A DNA stretch of 64,000 nt from Pascua guehoae (lineage: Eukaryota; Basidiomycota; Tremellomycetes; Trichosporonales; Trichosporonaceae): the NCBI GenBank assembly GCA_001600415.1, contig BCJX01000014.1, positions 124,001 to 188,000 on the forward strand, read 5' to 3'. Below, piece after piece: positions 53,595 through 64,000 of this stretch. Made by a program: the position numbers and the translations under genes. The notes under the pieces were generated by a model. It made no database searches. It had not been told where the DNA came from and saw only the letters and a program-made list of their open reading frames with translations. How positions within the stretch are numbered: the stretch's first letter is position 1; each line of letters opens with the position of its first letter.

Positions 53595-54771
53595 TGCTAC
53601 TGTGGGTTTTGGGAAAACGTAGACGGGTGAGTTTTGGCGAGTGGAGTTGGGAAGATGAAGAGATGGAGAGTCGAGTGGTGAGCAGGTAGTGGCCGTCGTG
53701 CTGTCGGCCTTGTTTCGTGGTTGGATCATGTTCGACTTGTTTCCAGGCGAGATCGGCTAATGTGCCTGATTCTGCCGGTCACCCCGGCACATTATTGCCA
53801 TGACCCAGTGTTCCGCCCGCCGTGGACATGTTCTCCCATCAGTCACCCCCGGCACCAACCCCGACACGCGCCCATGCACGCCGCCTGCCGCCTGTGGGGA
53901 CCCCGAAACTACCTGTACGGTAGTCTCCGGCCGCGCGCGCGGCCGGCACCCGGCGTCTACACCATGTCGCCGACGTAGGACCGCACAGACGCTTGGTGCC
54001 GCGTATCAGAGCCGATTATCGTGCTCCCATTGGATGTGGCAGTGACAGGCCCAGCGCTACACCACGAACTCTATTGAGAAGAGCCTTGTTCTCGGTGACC
54101 GGCAGTTCACCTAGCGCGTGGTGCAGCCACTACAGGATGGGTGTTGGATTTCCGCCTGGGTAATGTTCAGACTTACCCACGACTGCCGGGGCGCCATGTG
54201 TCGATGGTGGCCGACGAAAGAACGGGGCCAAGAACTTCTTATCTCTTCCGACTGTCCTAGCGCCAACGTGCCGCGCCAGCGTGCCTAGGATGCTTTGCTC
54301 TCTGCGTGGAAGGCTTCCCGGTGCACAGAGGTGATTTTGTACCGTTGGCACGTATGACTATGTATCGCGTCTCTCGCACTTTTGGAGATGCAGTGGACAT
54401 GTCAGGCCGACGCCGTCGAGACGAGCTTGAATTCTGGCTCATGGCACACGGAACGTCGTAACAAACTCGCACCTTTTTATTCGTGTGCTGCTTGGAACCC
54501 CGGCACTGTCGTGTACGCTGCAAGAACCCGCAGGTGGCCACCACCTGACGCTGGTGTACGAGGCAGTGACCCTGCCGCTTGGAGTGTTCCCCGTCGACGA
54601 ACACAAATGTTCACATTGCGAGCAGGTGCAGCTGAGTTTGCTTACCATGACTCTCATCAAGCCCAATACCTGGGACCACCAGACCTCGACCAGAACCAAA
54701 CATGTAGCGTGCATATACCCAATCGTACAACCCACAGACCACACCCCCCCCGTCTCCCGCATCCCCCCACT
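53595..54771. other. Intergenic region between HADH and urate oxidase genes
   Basis: About 1.2 kb. No supported gene; the frames at 54257-54762 lack domains. The part beyond 54700 probably belongs to the urate oxidase 3' untranslated region. Confidence 0.55.
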
Positions 54772-56862
54772 CTAGAGCTTGGCCTTGCGCGTGACAGTCG
54801 CCTCGATGAGGCCGCTCGGATCCGGGGCCGGGTAGAAGACCTCTGCGCCGCCGTCGTACCCGAGGCCATTGTCGAGGCCAAACGGCTCGAGGTTTACGGG
54901 GATATAGTGCTTGTTGGGGAGCGAGTAGTGAATGTCCTTGATGGCGGGGCACGACACGAGCACGCGCTGGGCGGTATTGTACAGCGTGGCCTGGACCGAG
55001 GCGCTCTCGTCGGTCGCAAACACCTCGAGCGTGTCGGCCTTGACCTGTGCGGCGATACGGGGAAAGTCGAGCTGCTTGGCAATGGTCGCGATCGAGCCGA
55101 TCGTGAGGGGAACGGTGGCGGGGAGGGGGATGGTGTACTCGGCCAGCACCGAGGTGGAGAAGATGCGGTCGCCGACCTCTGTGGTTGTTAGTGTCGCCTG
55201 GGTGTGGGTTCTGTCCCCCTTGTTCATGGGGACAGGCGTGCACGGAACGTACCCTTCAGAGTGGTCAATTCATCGCGCCAGAACTTGTCAAATGCGGATC
55301 CAGACGTCTTGAGCACTGTCCGTTAGTCTCGTGCAGTTGTGCGAGGTCAGGAGTAGTTGGGCAAGCAAAGTTCCAGAGCTCAGAAACTGGAAGTCGCAGG
55401 GGACTCGGACTCTGAGCTCCAGGCCCCTCCGCTGGTTGTCCGGTGCACAGTTGAGACAGACCACAATGTCGAGACACAGACCAGACTGTCGAGACAGACC
55501 AGACTGTCACGACATAGACCAAATCGTCGAGACAGAGGCCGTGCAAGAGACCCATCGAGCTTCCGGTACCGATCAGGTTTCGACAGTGCAGCATGGGACA
55601 CCGACTAGACCCCAACCCGAACCAGCCCCAACCCCTGCCCTCCCCGACGCAAACCGCCTCCCCGACCCACTGCCAGCCCGCCTTCCCGCCCCAAACCGCC
55701 TCTCCCGACCTACTCCCACCCCTCACCCCCTGGCGAACAGGTACTCACCCAAAAGGTCCTTGATACCGCACTTGAGCTCCGCCCTAAGCTTATCCTTCCC
55801 CTCCCCATCGTCGACAACAAGCGACACAGTCCCCTTGTCGTCGCCGTCGCGCACAAACGACCACTTGTGCGGCTGGCCCTGGACAGCGATGCGGGACCAC
55901 TTGTGGGAAACGAGGTCAATGTAGGCCTTGTGAATGTGCGCGTATTTGGTAACAAAGTGCGTGCCGAGGTGAAGGGCGAAGGCCGCTGCGTCGAGGGTGT
56001 GGGGCGAGGTTTTGGCGAGGTAGTTTACAGTGTTCTTGACTGGGGTGTGAGTGGGGGGGGGGGGGGGGGTGGTTGTTTAGGAGAGGGTTTTGGGGGAGGG
56101 GGTTTAGGAGGAGGGGGTTTAGGAGGAGGGTTTATGAAGGGGCGTTTGGAGGAGAGGAGGCAGCGGCGGCCTCGCGATGAGTATCTAACCACTCACCAGT
56201 GTCCGTAGGCACGACGACCGAGTTGTCCGCCTGCGTGTACGACGTGTCAATGTCGCCGTCGAGGAGCGCTGCCGTCAGTGATCAAGATCAACGCGGAAGC
56301 AGGCAGGCAGGCAAGCATGAGCGCAGCAGAGTAGCAGAGTAGCAGAGTAGCAAAGCAGCAAAACACCAAAGCAGCAAAGCAGAGCAGCAAAGCAGAAAAG
56401 TAGCAAAGCAGAAAAGTAGCAAAGCAGCAAAGTAGTAAAGCAGCAAAGCGGGAACGCAGCAAAACAGCAAGGCAGCAAAGCGGCAGCAAGCAAAGCAGCA
56501 TAACAAAGCAGGAAAACAGCGCAATGCCGCAGCCGACCGACCAGCGACCAGCAGCCCAACACGCGCTGCACGCCCACACCCACACCCACGCCCACACCCA
56601 CCCACACCCTCACCGCCCACAAACACCCACGACCCACTCACCACGGACAGTATACTCGACAATATGGTGCACCTCCTTGCCGTCGACCTTTTCGCGCACG
56701 ACGCGCGCGACCTTGACGAGGTCCTTGCCTGTGTGTGAGTGTGCATTTCGATGCGGGTATCAATGCCCGTGTCGATGCTGATGCCGATGCCCATGTCGGT
56801 GTCGGGGGAGACGGGGGTGACGTACCGTAGCGGTGCGACGAGAGGAATCCGGGCTCAGACAT
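54772..56862 (-). CDS. URO1: Urate oxidase (uricase), peroxisomal
   Basis: Oxidises urate to 5-hydroxyisourate in peroxisomes, an early step of purine nitrogen use. Six exons (56826-56862, 56642-56728, 56197-56268, 55749-56039, 55253-55315, 54772-55178) give 318 residues. All family landmarks are seen: SSHRYGKDLVKVARV with the catalytic Lys, QADNSVVVPTDTVKNTVNYL with the catalytic Thr and Asp, the helix LHLGTHFVTKYAHIHKAYI, VLKTSGSAFDKFWRDELTTL, VGDRIFSTSVLAEY, ASVQATLYNTAQRVL and IKDIHYSLPNKHYIPVNLEP. The C-terminus AKL is a type 1 peroxisomal targeting signal. Two introns carry low-complexity DNA: a sense-strand C tract next to an acceptor and a 373-nt intron full of AGCAAAGC words. It is not linked to other purine-degradation genes here. 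Confidence 0.97.
56050..56070. repeat. Homopolymer G on plus strand in URO1 intron
   Basis: About 19 G on the plus strand, hence C on the sense strand of URO1, ending about 14 nt before the acceptor of exon 4. Confidence 0.85.
56320..56515. repeat. AGCAAAGC-type degenerate repeat in URO1 intron 2
   Basis: Around twenty short units (GCAAAGCA, GCAGAGTA, GCAAAACA) lie within the 373-nt intron. In translation they give spurious Leu/Ala/Cys-rich frames. Confidence 0.85.
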
Positions 56863-58579
56863 GGTATGTGTGGTTGGGGCTTAGGTGCGAGTCTAGTTCT
56901 GTTCTTGGTGTCGTGTTGGCGTTCTGGGTTCTGATGCTCTGATGTTCTGGCGTTCTATGTACAAGAAACGTTGACTTTAAGTATGCACGCTAGGTGAGGT
57001 GGATGGAGGCGTGAGGTGCAGTATCACCTCCGATGAGGTCGGGGACATACAGATCTCGGCCCAGCGTACCAGCGTACCAGCCAGCACCAGCGTACAAGCG
57101 TACGAAACAGCACCGTCCGGCCAGAGCGGGCCACCCACCCGTACCTGTCGTCATAGGCCTCGACGATAACAATTTGCTCCCGTTTGTCCGCCTGGGTGAG
57201 CTCCAATGACAGGGGGCGATAAGACTACAGTATTCCTGGACCCAGCACGCCCGCAGTGCAAAAGACGATGATATCGGTGAGGGAGATTGTCCTCCGTCTG
57301 TTGGACAGGCTTGCGTTGGGCCAGACGGCGTTCACTGGCGGCTTTGGGATTCTTGCTTCTGGCTCGGGGATTCTGGCTTCTGCCTTCTGGCGTACTGTAT
57401 GGTCGGGCGGATGGTGTGTGCTGTGTGGTGTGTGGCTGAGGCGTACGGTTCCAGTCGCCAATGGGCATGGACGCCGTCGAGTGAGCGACACTGATCCACT
57501 GATCCGATCCACTCATCTGCAACTCGCTATTCCATGTCGCCACCTCCGCATGCATCCTATCTCGCCCACGCCCACCGGCCCCTACCCCCGCCCTCCTCGC
57601 CGCGTGTTTGTCGATTTCACCGTTGGGCCGTAACCCAGGCCAGGTCCCCGGCCAGGTTCGGGACACCTCGGCGTCTTGCCAAGTACTGACAGCTGGCCCC
57701 GCCATGGCCCAGTTTGGACCTCTGCTCTTATGTGTACACTCGTCATTCCTCGTATCTTTGCGCGCGGTCCAATGGAACAGGGCGTGTCTGGCTGCGGCCT
57801 GTGCTCGTAGATAACTGCGGTACTGGGGTGTGGACCAATGGGGTCTGTACTCTCCACTTTGGCTGCTTTGGCCCACCTCTGGTCCCCTGGTCCCCTGGGT
57901 GCACGCAGTCAGCCCGTCGCGGGCCATTGTCTGATCAACACTGCGACATCAGTGTTTTTTTTTTTTTTTTTCGGCATATCATACGACATCAGTACGCGTT
58001 GCGTTGGTTGGGTGCGGCAGTGTCCTATGTCGGGGTCATCTCAACACGTTGGTATCTCGGGACCCGCGTAATGCGTGCTTGGCTAGAGTGGGGTCGTGGA
58101 GGTCTACTTGGTCAGTGCCGGCTTGTCAAGGCTTGTCGATTCTGATTCCACTTCTGTTTGTCCTGACTTGTCCACTTCAGTTTGTCCACTTCTGGTGTCC
58201 ACCTCTGGCGTCCTTCTATTTGTCCACTTCTGACATGTCCACTTCTGATATGTCCACTTCTGATGTCCACTTCTGCTTGTTCACTTCTACTTGCTCACTT
58301 CCGACTTGCCCACTTCCGAGTCCACTTCGACTTGTCCACTTGCACTTACCCACCACCTGCCCAACCACCCACGCCCCAGCGGCGACAATGTGTAGTGCAA
58401 GAACGGCAAGCAATCCAGTCATGTGGTCAGAACAAGCCGAGCTCGTCCTCTATCAACGCTCAGGGCCGCCGTTCACAGACCCCAGGTCCCAGACCCCACC
58501 CCAGGATCAGACCCCATCGCAGGCCCCAGACCCATAGACAGACCAAAACACTATCGATGCATTACCCCCGCACGGTTAT
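56863..58579. other. Intergenic region between URO1 and PDB1
   Basis: 1.7 kb holding the URO1 promoter and the PDB1 3' side. Features: GTGTCGGGG and TTCTGGCG words near the URO1 start, a T16 tract (57956-57972), and a cluster of degenerate TCCACTTCTGATATG units (about 58163-58345). No gene recognised. Confidence 0.55.
58163..58345. repeat. Degenerate 13-17-bp repeat, TCCACTTCTGATATG
   Basis: About eleven imperfect units sharing TCCACTTC or TCACTTC. The regularity suggests an old minisatellite. Confidence 0.8.
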
Positions 58580-61490
58580 CTATGAACGGTAGAGGTGGCG
58601 CTGGGTTGTCTTGACAATCAGGTCGGTGTCGGGGAACGCGAGGGCCTCGATCGTCTCGGCGTACTGGGGTGTGAGCAAGGGGCATGTTCAACGGGTTTCC
58701 CCTATCCGGGTGAACTCACAGGAGTGGGCACGTCGGCACCGGTGATGCGCTCGGGCGGGGCGTCGAGGAAGTCGAACGCGGGCGACTCGCAGATCTGGGC
58801 AATGATCTCGGAGCCGACACCGAACGCTGGGGGGTTAGCAGGTGTAGTCAAAAGCAGCGGCAGTTAAACAACGCCGATAGCAGCTCATCAGGAGACCTGG
58901 AAACCACGTCTCCATGCAAGACTCACCAGGGAAGCCACCCTCGACGGTGATGAGGTGGTTGGTCTTCTTGACAGAGTTGGAAATGGTCTCGAGGTCAAGA
59001 GGGCGGATCGAGCTGTCGGTTAGTCACTGCTCTGCACGTCCTTGACACTGTTTGGCCGGCCTCGAGCTGATGCTCGAGGGGGGCTGCTACGCACCGGAGG
59101 TTGATGACCTCGGCCTTGATGCCCTCGTTCTTCTCGAGAATCTCGGCAGCCTCGATCGCGTGTCCGACCATCTTCGAGTGCGCGACAAGGGTGACGTCGG
59201 TGCCCTCCTTCTCAACCTTGGCCTTGCCGATGGGGAGGACAAAGTCCTCGGACATCTCCTCCTTGGTCATGGGGAACGAGATGCCGTACATGAGCTCGTT
59301 CTCGAGGAAGCAGACCTGGGGATTAGCGTGGTGTTCGCGTGGTGGGATTGGGGCGAGGTGAATCGAGTGGAGAAGGAAATGGGTGGCAGTAGACGGGAGC
59401 ATGCAGAGGACCGTTGGACAAGAGCGTTGGTGCAGAGAATGAGAGTAGGCCCCGCTCGTGGGGCAAAAGGTAACGAGACGAAAGGGAGCCACTTGGGACG
59501 GAGAGATTGCACAAGGTAGGTGGAAGAGGGGACGAAGAGGGCGCAACTGCGAAGGCAAGAGGGACAGTATGGTACGCTGCCTCGCCCTCACTTTGTTGAC
59601 GCGCCTCCTTGACCAGAGCTCCTTTACCTCTCGAGCTGCGTGTCTCTCGCGGTCCGCACGCTTCACCATACGCCTCCACTCTCATCCCGCCCTCCTCTTG
59701 CCTCACGCTTGCCTCAGTCTCGCCTCGCTCTCGAGCTACGCTGTTTCGTTCTTTCCGTTGACTCGACCCGATTTCCCTTCCTCGCTCTCCCCCTTCTCTC
59801 CTCATTCTCTTCCAGCCAACTGCCTCCTAGCCAACTGTCGCCCTTCTGCCCCGCTCTCAACCTCTGCCATGTCACACCCATGTTACCCCCCATGTTACCC
59901 CACTCCCCGAGGTTACCTCACTCCCTCCCCTTCTCACCCACCACCTCTTGACCAAGCCGACAAACTCACAGGGTTGGGATCCCTAATAGCCGCCTTGAGC
60001 AGTCCCTTTGCGTCGGCGGCGCTCCAGGGCGAAATGACCTTGAGGCCAGGGATCGAGCCGTACCACGCGGCGTAGCACTGCGAGTGCTGGGCGGCGACAC
60101 CGGCAGCGGCGCCGTTGGGTCCACGGAAGGTGACGGGGCAGCGGACGTTGCCGCCCGACATGTAAAAGGTCTTGCCTGCAGAGTTGACAATCTGGTCAAT
60201 GGCCTGCATGGCAAAGTTCCAGGTCACTGGGGGTTAGTGTCGCGCGGGGGCACGTGTTGAAGAGGATGTGGGGTGTCAAGTGTTTGGAGGGCTGGGGACG
60301 GGGGGCATCGCGTTGGCAAGGGCGATGGGGTCATGGCCTGGCCAGGATTGAGGTAGGTTGTTGTTGGCAGCATGTAGTGCCGAGATGAATGGGATTCTCT
60401 TGATATCGCTGCAAGGACGACACCGACAGTGCAATATCGAGCAAGCGGGGCACGAGCAGGGCACGTTTGACCACCGCGTCGGGTCCTCGGCACCAATGCA
60501 CACCAGCAGGCCAGCAGGACAGCAGGACAGCACGAGCCACGGGTGACAGGACAGATCAGCCGCGACGGCCGTGCGGTGCGGTGTTGTCGATGCGCTCGGC
60601 CGGCCCGTCCGGCCCGCCCGAAGTCTTACCAGACAACCCCACCGACTTTAGCCCCCGACCCATCCGTAGCCCCGAGTTGCAGTCCGATTCCGAGCCTGCT
60701 GTGCTACTCACTAAACTCGCAGACGGGGCGGAGGCCGGCCATGGCGGCACCGACGGCGAGACCGGCAAAGCCCTGCTCGGTAATGGGCGTGTCGATGACG
60801 CGGTCCTCGCCAAACTTGTCCAGCAGCCCCTTGGTCACCTTGTATGCGCCATTGTAGCGCGCAACCTCTTCGCCCATGACAAAGACGGTGTCGTCGCGGA
60901 GCATCTCCTCCTCCATTGCCGAGTTGAGCGCGTCGCGCACGGTCTGGCGCGTTAGTGTGGTCTGGGCGGTGGGTGTGGGGAAAAATTCAATTCATCCAGG
61001 CTCGGCGCCGGCCGTGTTGCTCGGCGCCGTGTTTGTCGGTGCGTCGGGCGGCGTGCGCATGGCGTACACGGCGTGACGCGAGTGTACTCGTACTCGTACT
61101 CGATCCCGCTCGCTCGCCGTGGACGTTTGGAAAAAAGACACACGCTCGGCGGAATGAATCCTCCGCAATCGCGTGCCGCCGGCAGTGGCATCCGTCCCGC
61201 AGCCAACCACCCCCACCCATCCCCAAACACACCCATCCCCGGCCCCACGCCCACCGACTCACCATGGTCTCGGCGCCATCGTCGGTCGACGCGGCCCGGC
61301 GCTGCTCGCGGTTGACGAGCAGGCGGGCGGGGGAGCGCGCGACACGCGCAAGGGGCGTGCTCGCGAGCGCGGCGCGGCTGGTGGCCGCGGCGAGGTGCGA
61401 GGTTGAGAGCGACGAGAGGGCGCGCTGCGGGGCGGCGGCGGTCACGAATGCGGCCGTGCGGGGGAGGGCGAGGGCGGCGCGGGAGGCCAT
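58580..61490 (-). CDS. PDB1: Pyruvate dehydrogenase E1 component beta subunit, mitochondrial
   Basis: Beta subunit of the thiamine-diphosphate E1 of the pyruvate dehydrogenase complex in the mitochondrial matrix. Seven exons (61263-61490, 60712-60943, 59970-60226, 59095-59315, 58927-59012, 58720-58826, 58580-58663) give 404 residues. The first ~70 residues are Ala/Arg/Ser-rich without acidic residues, a long mitochondrial presequence. Then [129 protein letters not shown], the C-terminal transketolase domain [14 protein letters not shown], and [20 protein letters not shown]. Every standard block is present, so the gene looks functional. Introns 2 and 3 are long (485 and 654 nt) compared with ~60 nt in neighbours. 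Confidence 0.97.
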
Positions 61491-62380
61491 GGTGGAGATG
61501 GGGACTTTTTTTTGTTGACGACGACGAGGTGGGAGGTGGGATGGACGAGATGTGAGGTGGTGGTGGCTTTGGTGGTTTGCTCTGGATGGGTACTAGGCTA
61601 GAGTTGATGGACCATGTGGGGTGGGGGTGGGTGTGGGTGATGGGGCGGGGGCGGCAAGTTGGCGATTGGGTCAGGCCAGGCGGCATGCCATGCGGCAACA
61701 GAAGACTGTCAAGCGGCACAGGCGGCACAGGCGTGTCCGCTCCGTCAGACTGTATTCCATCCAGTCAGATTTGGGGACTTGATCCTGGCTACACCCACCC
61801 CCCGTGACCTGCAGGCAGGCAGCTAGGCAGGCAGGCAGGCTGCAGGCAGGCACGATTGATTCATTTTTGGCGGGGCGGCAGCGGCAACGGCAAACCGAGA
61901 CGGCAGCGGCAGCGGTAAAGAGCACGGGGTACGAGGAGCTGGGCAGGGCTGGGTAGGCGGCAAAGGGCGGGTCTTGTTGGCCAACCCCACACTAGGCAAG
62001 CCACGTGAGCCACTGCCGCCCGCTCTGCTCACCCATTCTCTACGCTGGCAGCTGGCAGTCACCCCCTGGTGTGCCTGCAAGCCATGCGTGTTTGAATTTT
62101 GAACAAGAGACCAAAAAACCAAATGACAAAATCGAAATTCAGCCCAGGAACCAAAACCCACATGCGAAAACCACGTGCACAAAAACGTGACGTAGCCACC
62201 ACGCGAGCATGCACCGATTTCCGACCACGAGATTTCTGGCAGCTCGAGGCCAACAATTCCAAGTCGACAACATTACCTCTACTGCCTCTGTAAATACTCC
62301 CGATACCCACAACACTGCACCCTCACACAACCCCAACCCCAACGCCCACCGCCAACGCCAACCCCATCCCAACACCCAGG
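61491..62380. promoter_or_regulatory. Divergent region between PDB1 and SEN15
   Basis: About 890 bp. A GCAGGCAG repeat run (61810-61852) and a GGCAGCGGCAACGG cluster (61866-61915) occupy the centre. A distinctly A-rich patch lies at 62098-62180, about 200 bp upstream of SEN15, and may be its core promoter. Confidence 0.5.
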
Positions 62381-63858
62381 ATGACCACACCCCGCGCGGC
62401 GCCCGCCGCCCCCACCCCGGGCACGGACCCACTCACCCCGCTCCTCGCGCCGCTCCTCGCCGCCTCCCCGCTCCAGGCCGGACCGCTCCTCACGGCCCTG
62501 CGCGACCTCGCCCTCGCGGTCGAGTGGGTCGACTTGTCTGCGCTCGTGCTGCCGGGGACAAAATGGGTCGCCATCATCGGACACCGGCGGAAGGAGGTGA
62601 GTTGTGTCTGGGGACTGGATTGGGTTGTGTCGGAGGAGAGTCCGGGCCGGGTCTTGGGATTGGCAACGGGGTTTGGGGCGCGGCGTAGGGTGCGCATTGG
62701 CGGGGAGCGAGGATAGTGCGGCGAAAGGGATGGTAAAGGGGATAGAGGGGAGGTCTACTTTGAGGACTGGCAGGTTGGGGGTCGAGGTGTGGTGGCTCGA
62801 CATTGGGTGGGAGTGGCTCGACATTGGGTGGGACGGGATGTTGTGGAACGGGCAGAGTTGTCGAAGATGACGGAGAAGAGGCAACGTTGGTCGAGGCAGG
62901 AAGAGACGGGTCAAGCGTGTCGAGACAGGTCGAGGGGCCGGGGCAGGTACAGACAAGTCGAGGCAGCTCGGACGTCGCGCCAAGGACCGGGTTCTAGTCA
63001 TGAGCCTGTGAGCGAGGTGACCACGGAGCAACGAGCCCGCATGGAATGATCTAAGGGGTCACTTCTTGCGCGAGAGGCAAGTGCAACGGAGTTAAGCGCA
63101 GACCCGGACCTCGGTGCGCGGACGCCCGGGGAGAACGAGGACGAAGGGGGGGGGGAGGGAGGGGGGGAGAGAGGAGGGGGGGAAGCTCGTCGAGGACAGA
63201 CTGGTTGGAGTGAAGCAAGGCCTAGTCTGGACAGGCATCGGAGCCAACGAGCAGCCAGGCCGGCCGGGGGTGAGCGACAACGAGTGTAACTGGACTCGGC
63301 ACGAGGCTGGGCCGGCGACGACTCGGACCAGACTGGACCAAGCACCCCACGTCCACGCCTCCTCGCCCCAAGCTGCACCCCCTATTCCGCTCTCACCATC
63401 CCCACTCCACCCCCCCTCCAACGTCCCCACATCACCACAGGACAACTCAAACTGACACGCAGGACCCGCTCCGCGCCGTCCTCCCGCTTCCCTTGCACAC
63501 GACCGCCCTCGTGCCCGCCGAGCTCCGCGCCATCTTTGCGGCCCTGCGTGAGATCAACGTTGGGGACCTCGACGTCCTCCCGCCCCTCGCGCCGGGGATG
63601 GACGAGCTGCGTGCCGCCGCGGAGGGCGTGAAGGGTGGCGCTGGCGAGGGGGAGGGGGAGGGGGAGACTGGGGAGGGGGAGACGGAGACAGACACTGGGG
63701 AAGGGGAGACGAGTGGAGACAAGGGCACGACTGAGAACGACGCGCCGACGTTTGATTCGGATACGCTCTACACGGCCATCATGACTGCCGACTCGACCGT
63801 GGTGTACTACAAGCTCTCGAGGGGGATCAAGAAGCCGGCGGATGTGCCCGACGAGTAG
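62381..63858 (+). CDS. SEN15: tRNA-splicing endonuclease subunit SEN15
   Basis: Structural subunit of the heterotetrameric endonuclease that excises tRNA introns. Two exons (62381-62596, 63463-63858) give 203 residues. The family fold is recognisable by LTALRDLALAVEWVDLS, the TTALVPAELRAIFAALREIN helix region, and the C-terminal strands with the diagnostic TLYTAIMTADSTVVYYKLSR followed by GIKKP. An acidic Gly/Glu/Thr repeat (residues about 135-165) is inserted before the last strands. The 866-nt intron is the largest in the window. Assignment rests on the C-terminal STVVYYKLSxG motif and the size; a distant relative is possible. Confidence 0.8.
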
Positions 63859-64000
63859 GGCGGGGACTTGGTGTGTGTGTGGGAGGGGTGGGGGAGGGGT
63901 AAAGGTGTGGTGAGGGGCGAGAGTGAGGGTAGAGTGAATCGGGGGCGACGGGACGACGGGACTAGAGGAGATCACGAGGGGCCAGCATTGGACACGGTGC
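63859..64000. other. 3' flank of SEN15
   Basis: G-rich sequence (GGGGAGGGGTAAAG) after the stop codon; the window ends before any other gene. Confidence 0.6.

Overview
This window is a piece of a fungal nuclear genome, most likely a basidiomycete yeast of the Tremellomycetes and tentatively of the Trichosporonales. The grounds are G+C-rich coding DNA, many short introns (about 40-70 nt, GTRNGT donors, CTAAC/CTGAC-like branch sites, CAG/TAG acceptors), short intergenic spaces between housekeeping genes, and FRG1 and SRP14 orthologues in compact spliced form. The species cannot be fixed from sequence alone. I found 19 protein-coding genes and no convincing tRNA, rRNA, CRISPR array or intact transposon. 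Exon models were built by hand from splice signals, reading frame and family motifs. All sum to whole codons; individual edges could be off by a base or two.

Left part (1-20 kb): a gene-free 2.9 kb; CMK1 calmodulin-dependent kinase (minus) divergent from APN2 DNA-repair endonuclease (plus); an LSB5-like VHS-GAT endocytic adaptor; an A+T-richer stretch with one unexplained ORF; an RCC2-like propeller fused to a PHD finger; a microbial-type poly(ADP-ribose) glycohydrolase; then SRP14 (minus) and FRG1 (plus) sharing a 328-bp divergent promoter region.

Middle (20-45 kb): a 588-residue protein carrying only the N-terminal domain of GTPBP1/2; 3 kb of repeats (8-bp array with an assembly gap, a duplicated ~350-bp element, a hairpin); a GNAT acetyltransferase (minus) divergent from a bacterial-looking GH71/99-like hydrolase with fascin-like repeats; a PA-TM-RING ubiquitin ligase; a 4-kb gene-free block; a proline-rich C2H2 transcription factor; and an NmrA-like protein.

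Right part (45-64 kb): a TXNDC17-like thioredoxin (minus), an AAAP amino-acid transporter (plus), then three catabolic enzymes on the minus strand: mitochondrial 3-hydroxyacyl-CoA dehydrogenase, peroxisomal urate oxidase and pyruvate dehydrogenase E1 beta. SEN15, a tRNA-splicing endonuclease subunit, closes the window on the plus strand. No operon-like pathway cluster is evident.

The most notable observations are microexons of 7, 8 and 9 nt in three unrelated genes, each coding for a highly conserved motif; long pure-C tracts just upstream of several 3' splice sites; the RCC2-PHD fusion; and the GTPBP-type domain without its GTPase.
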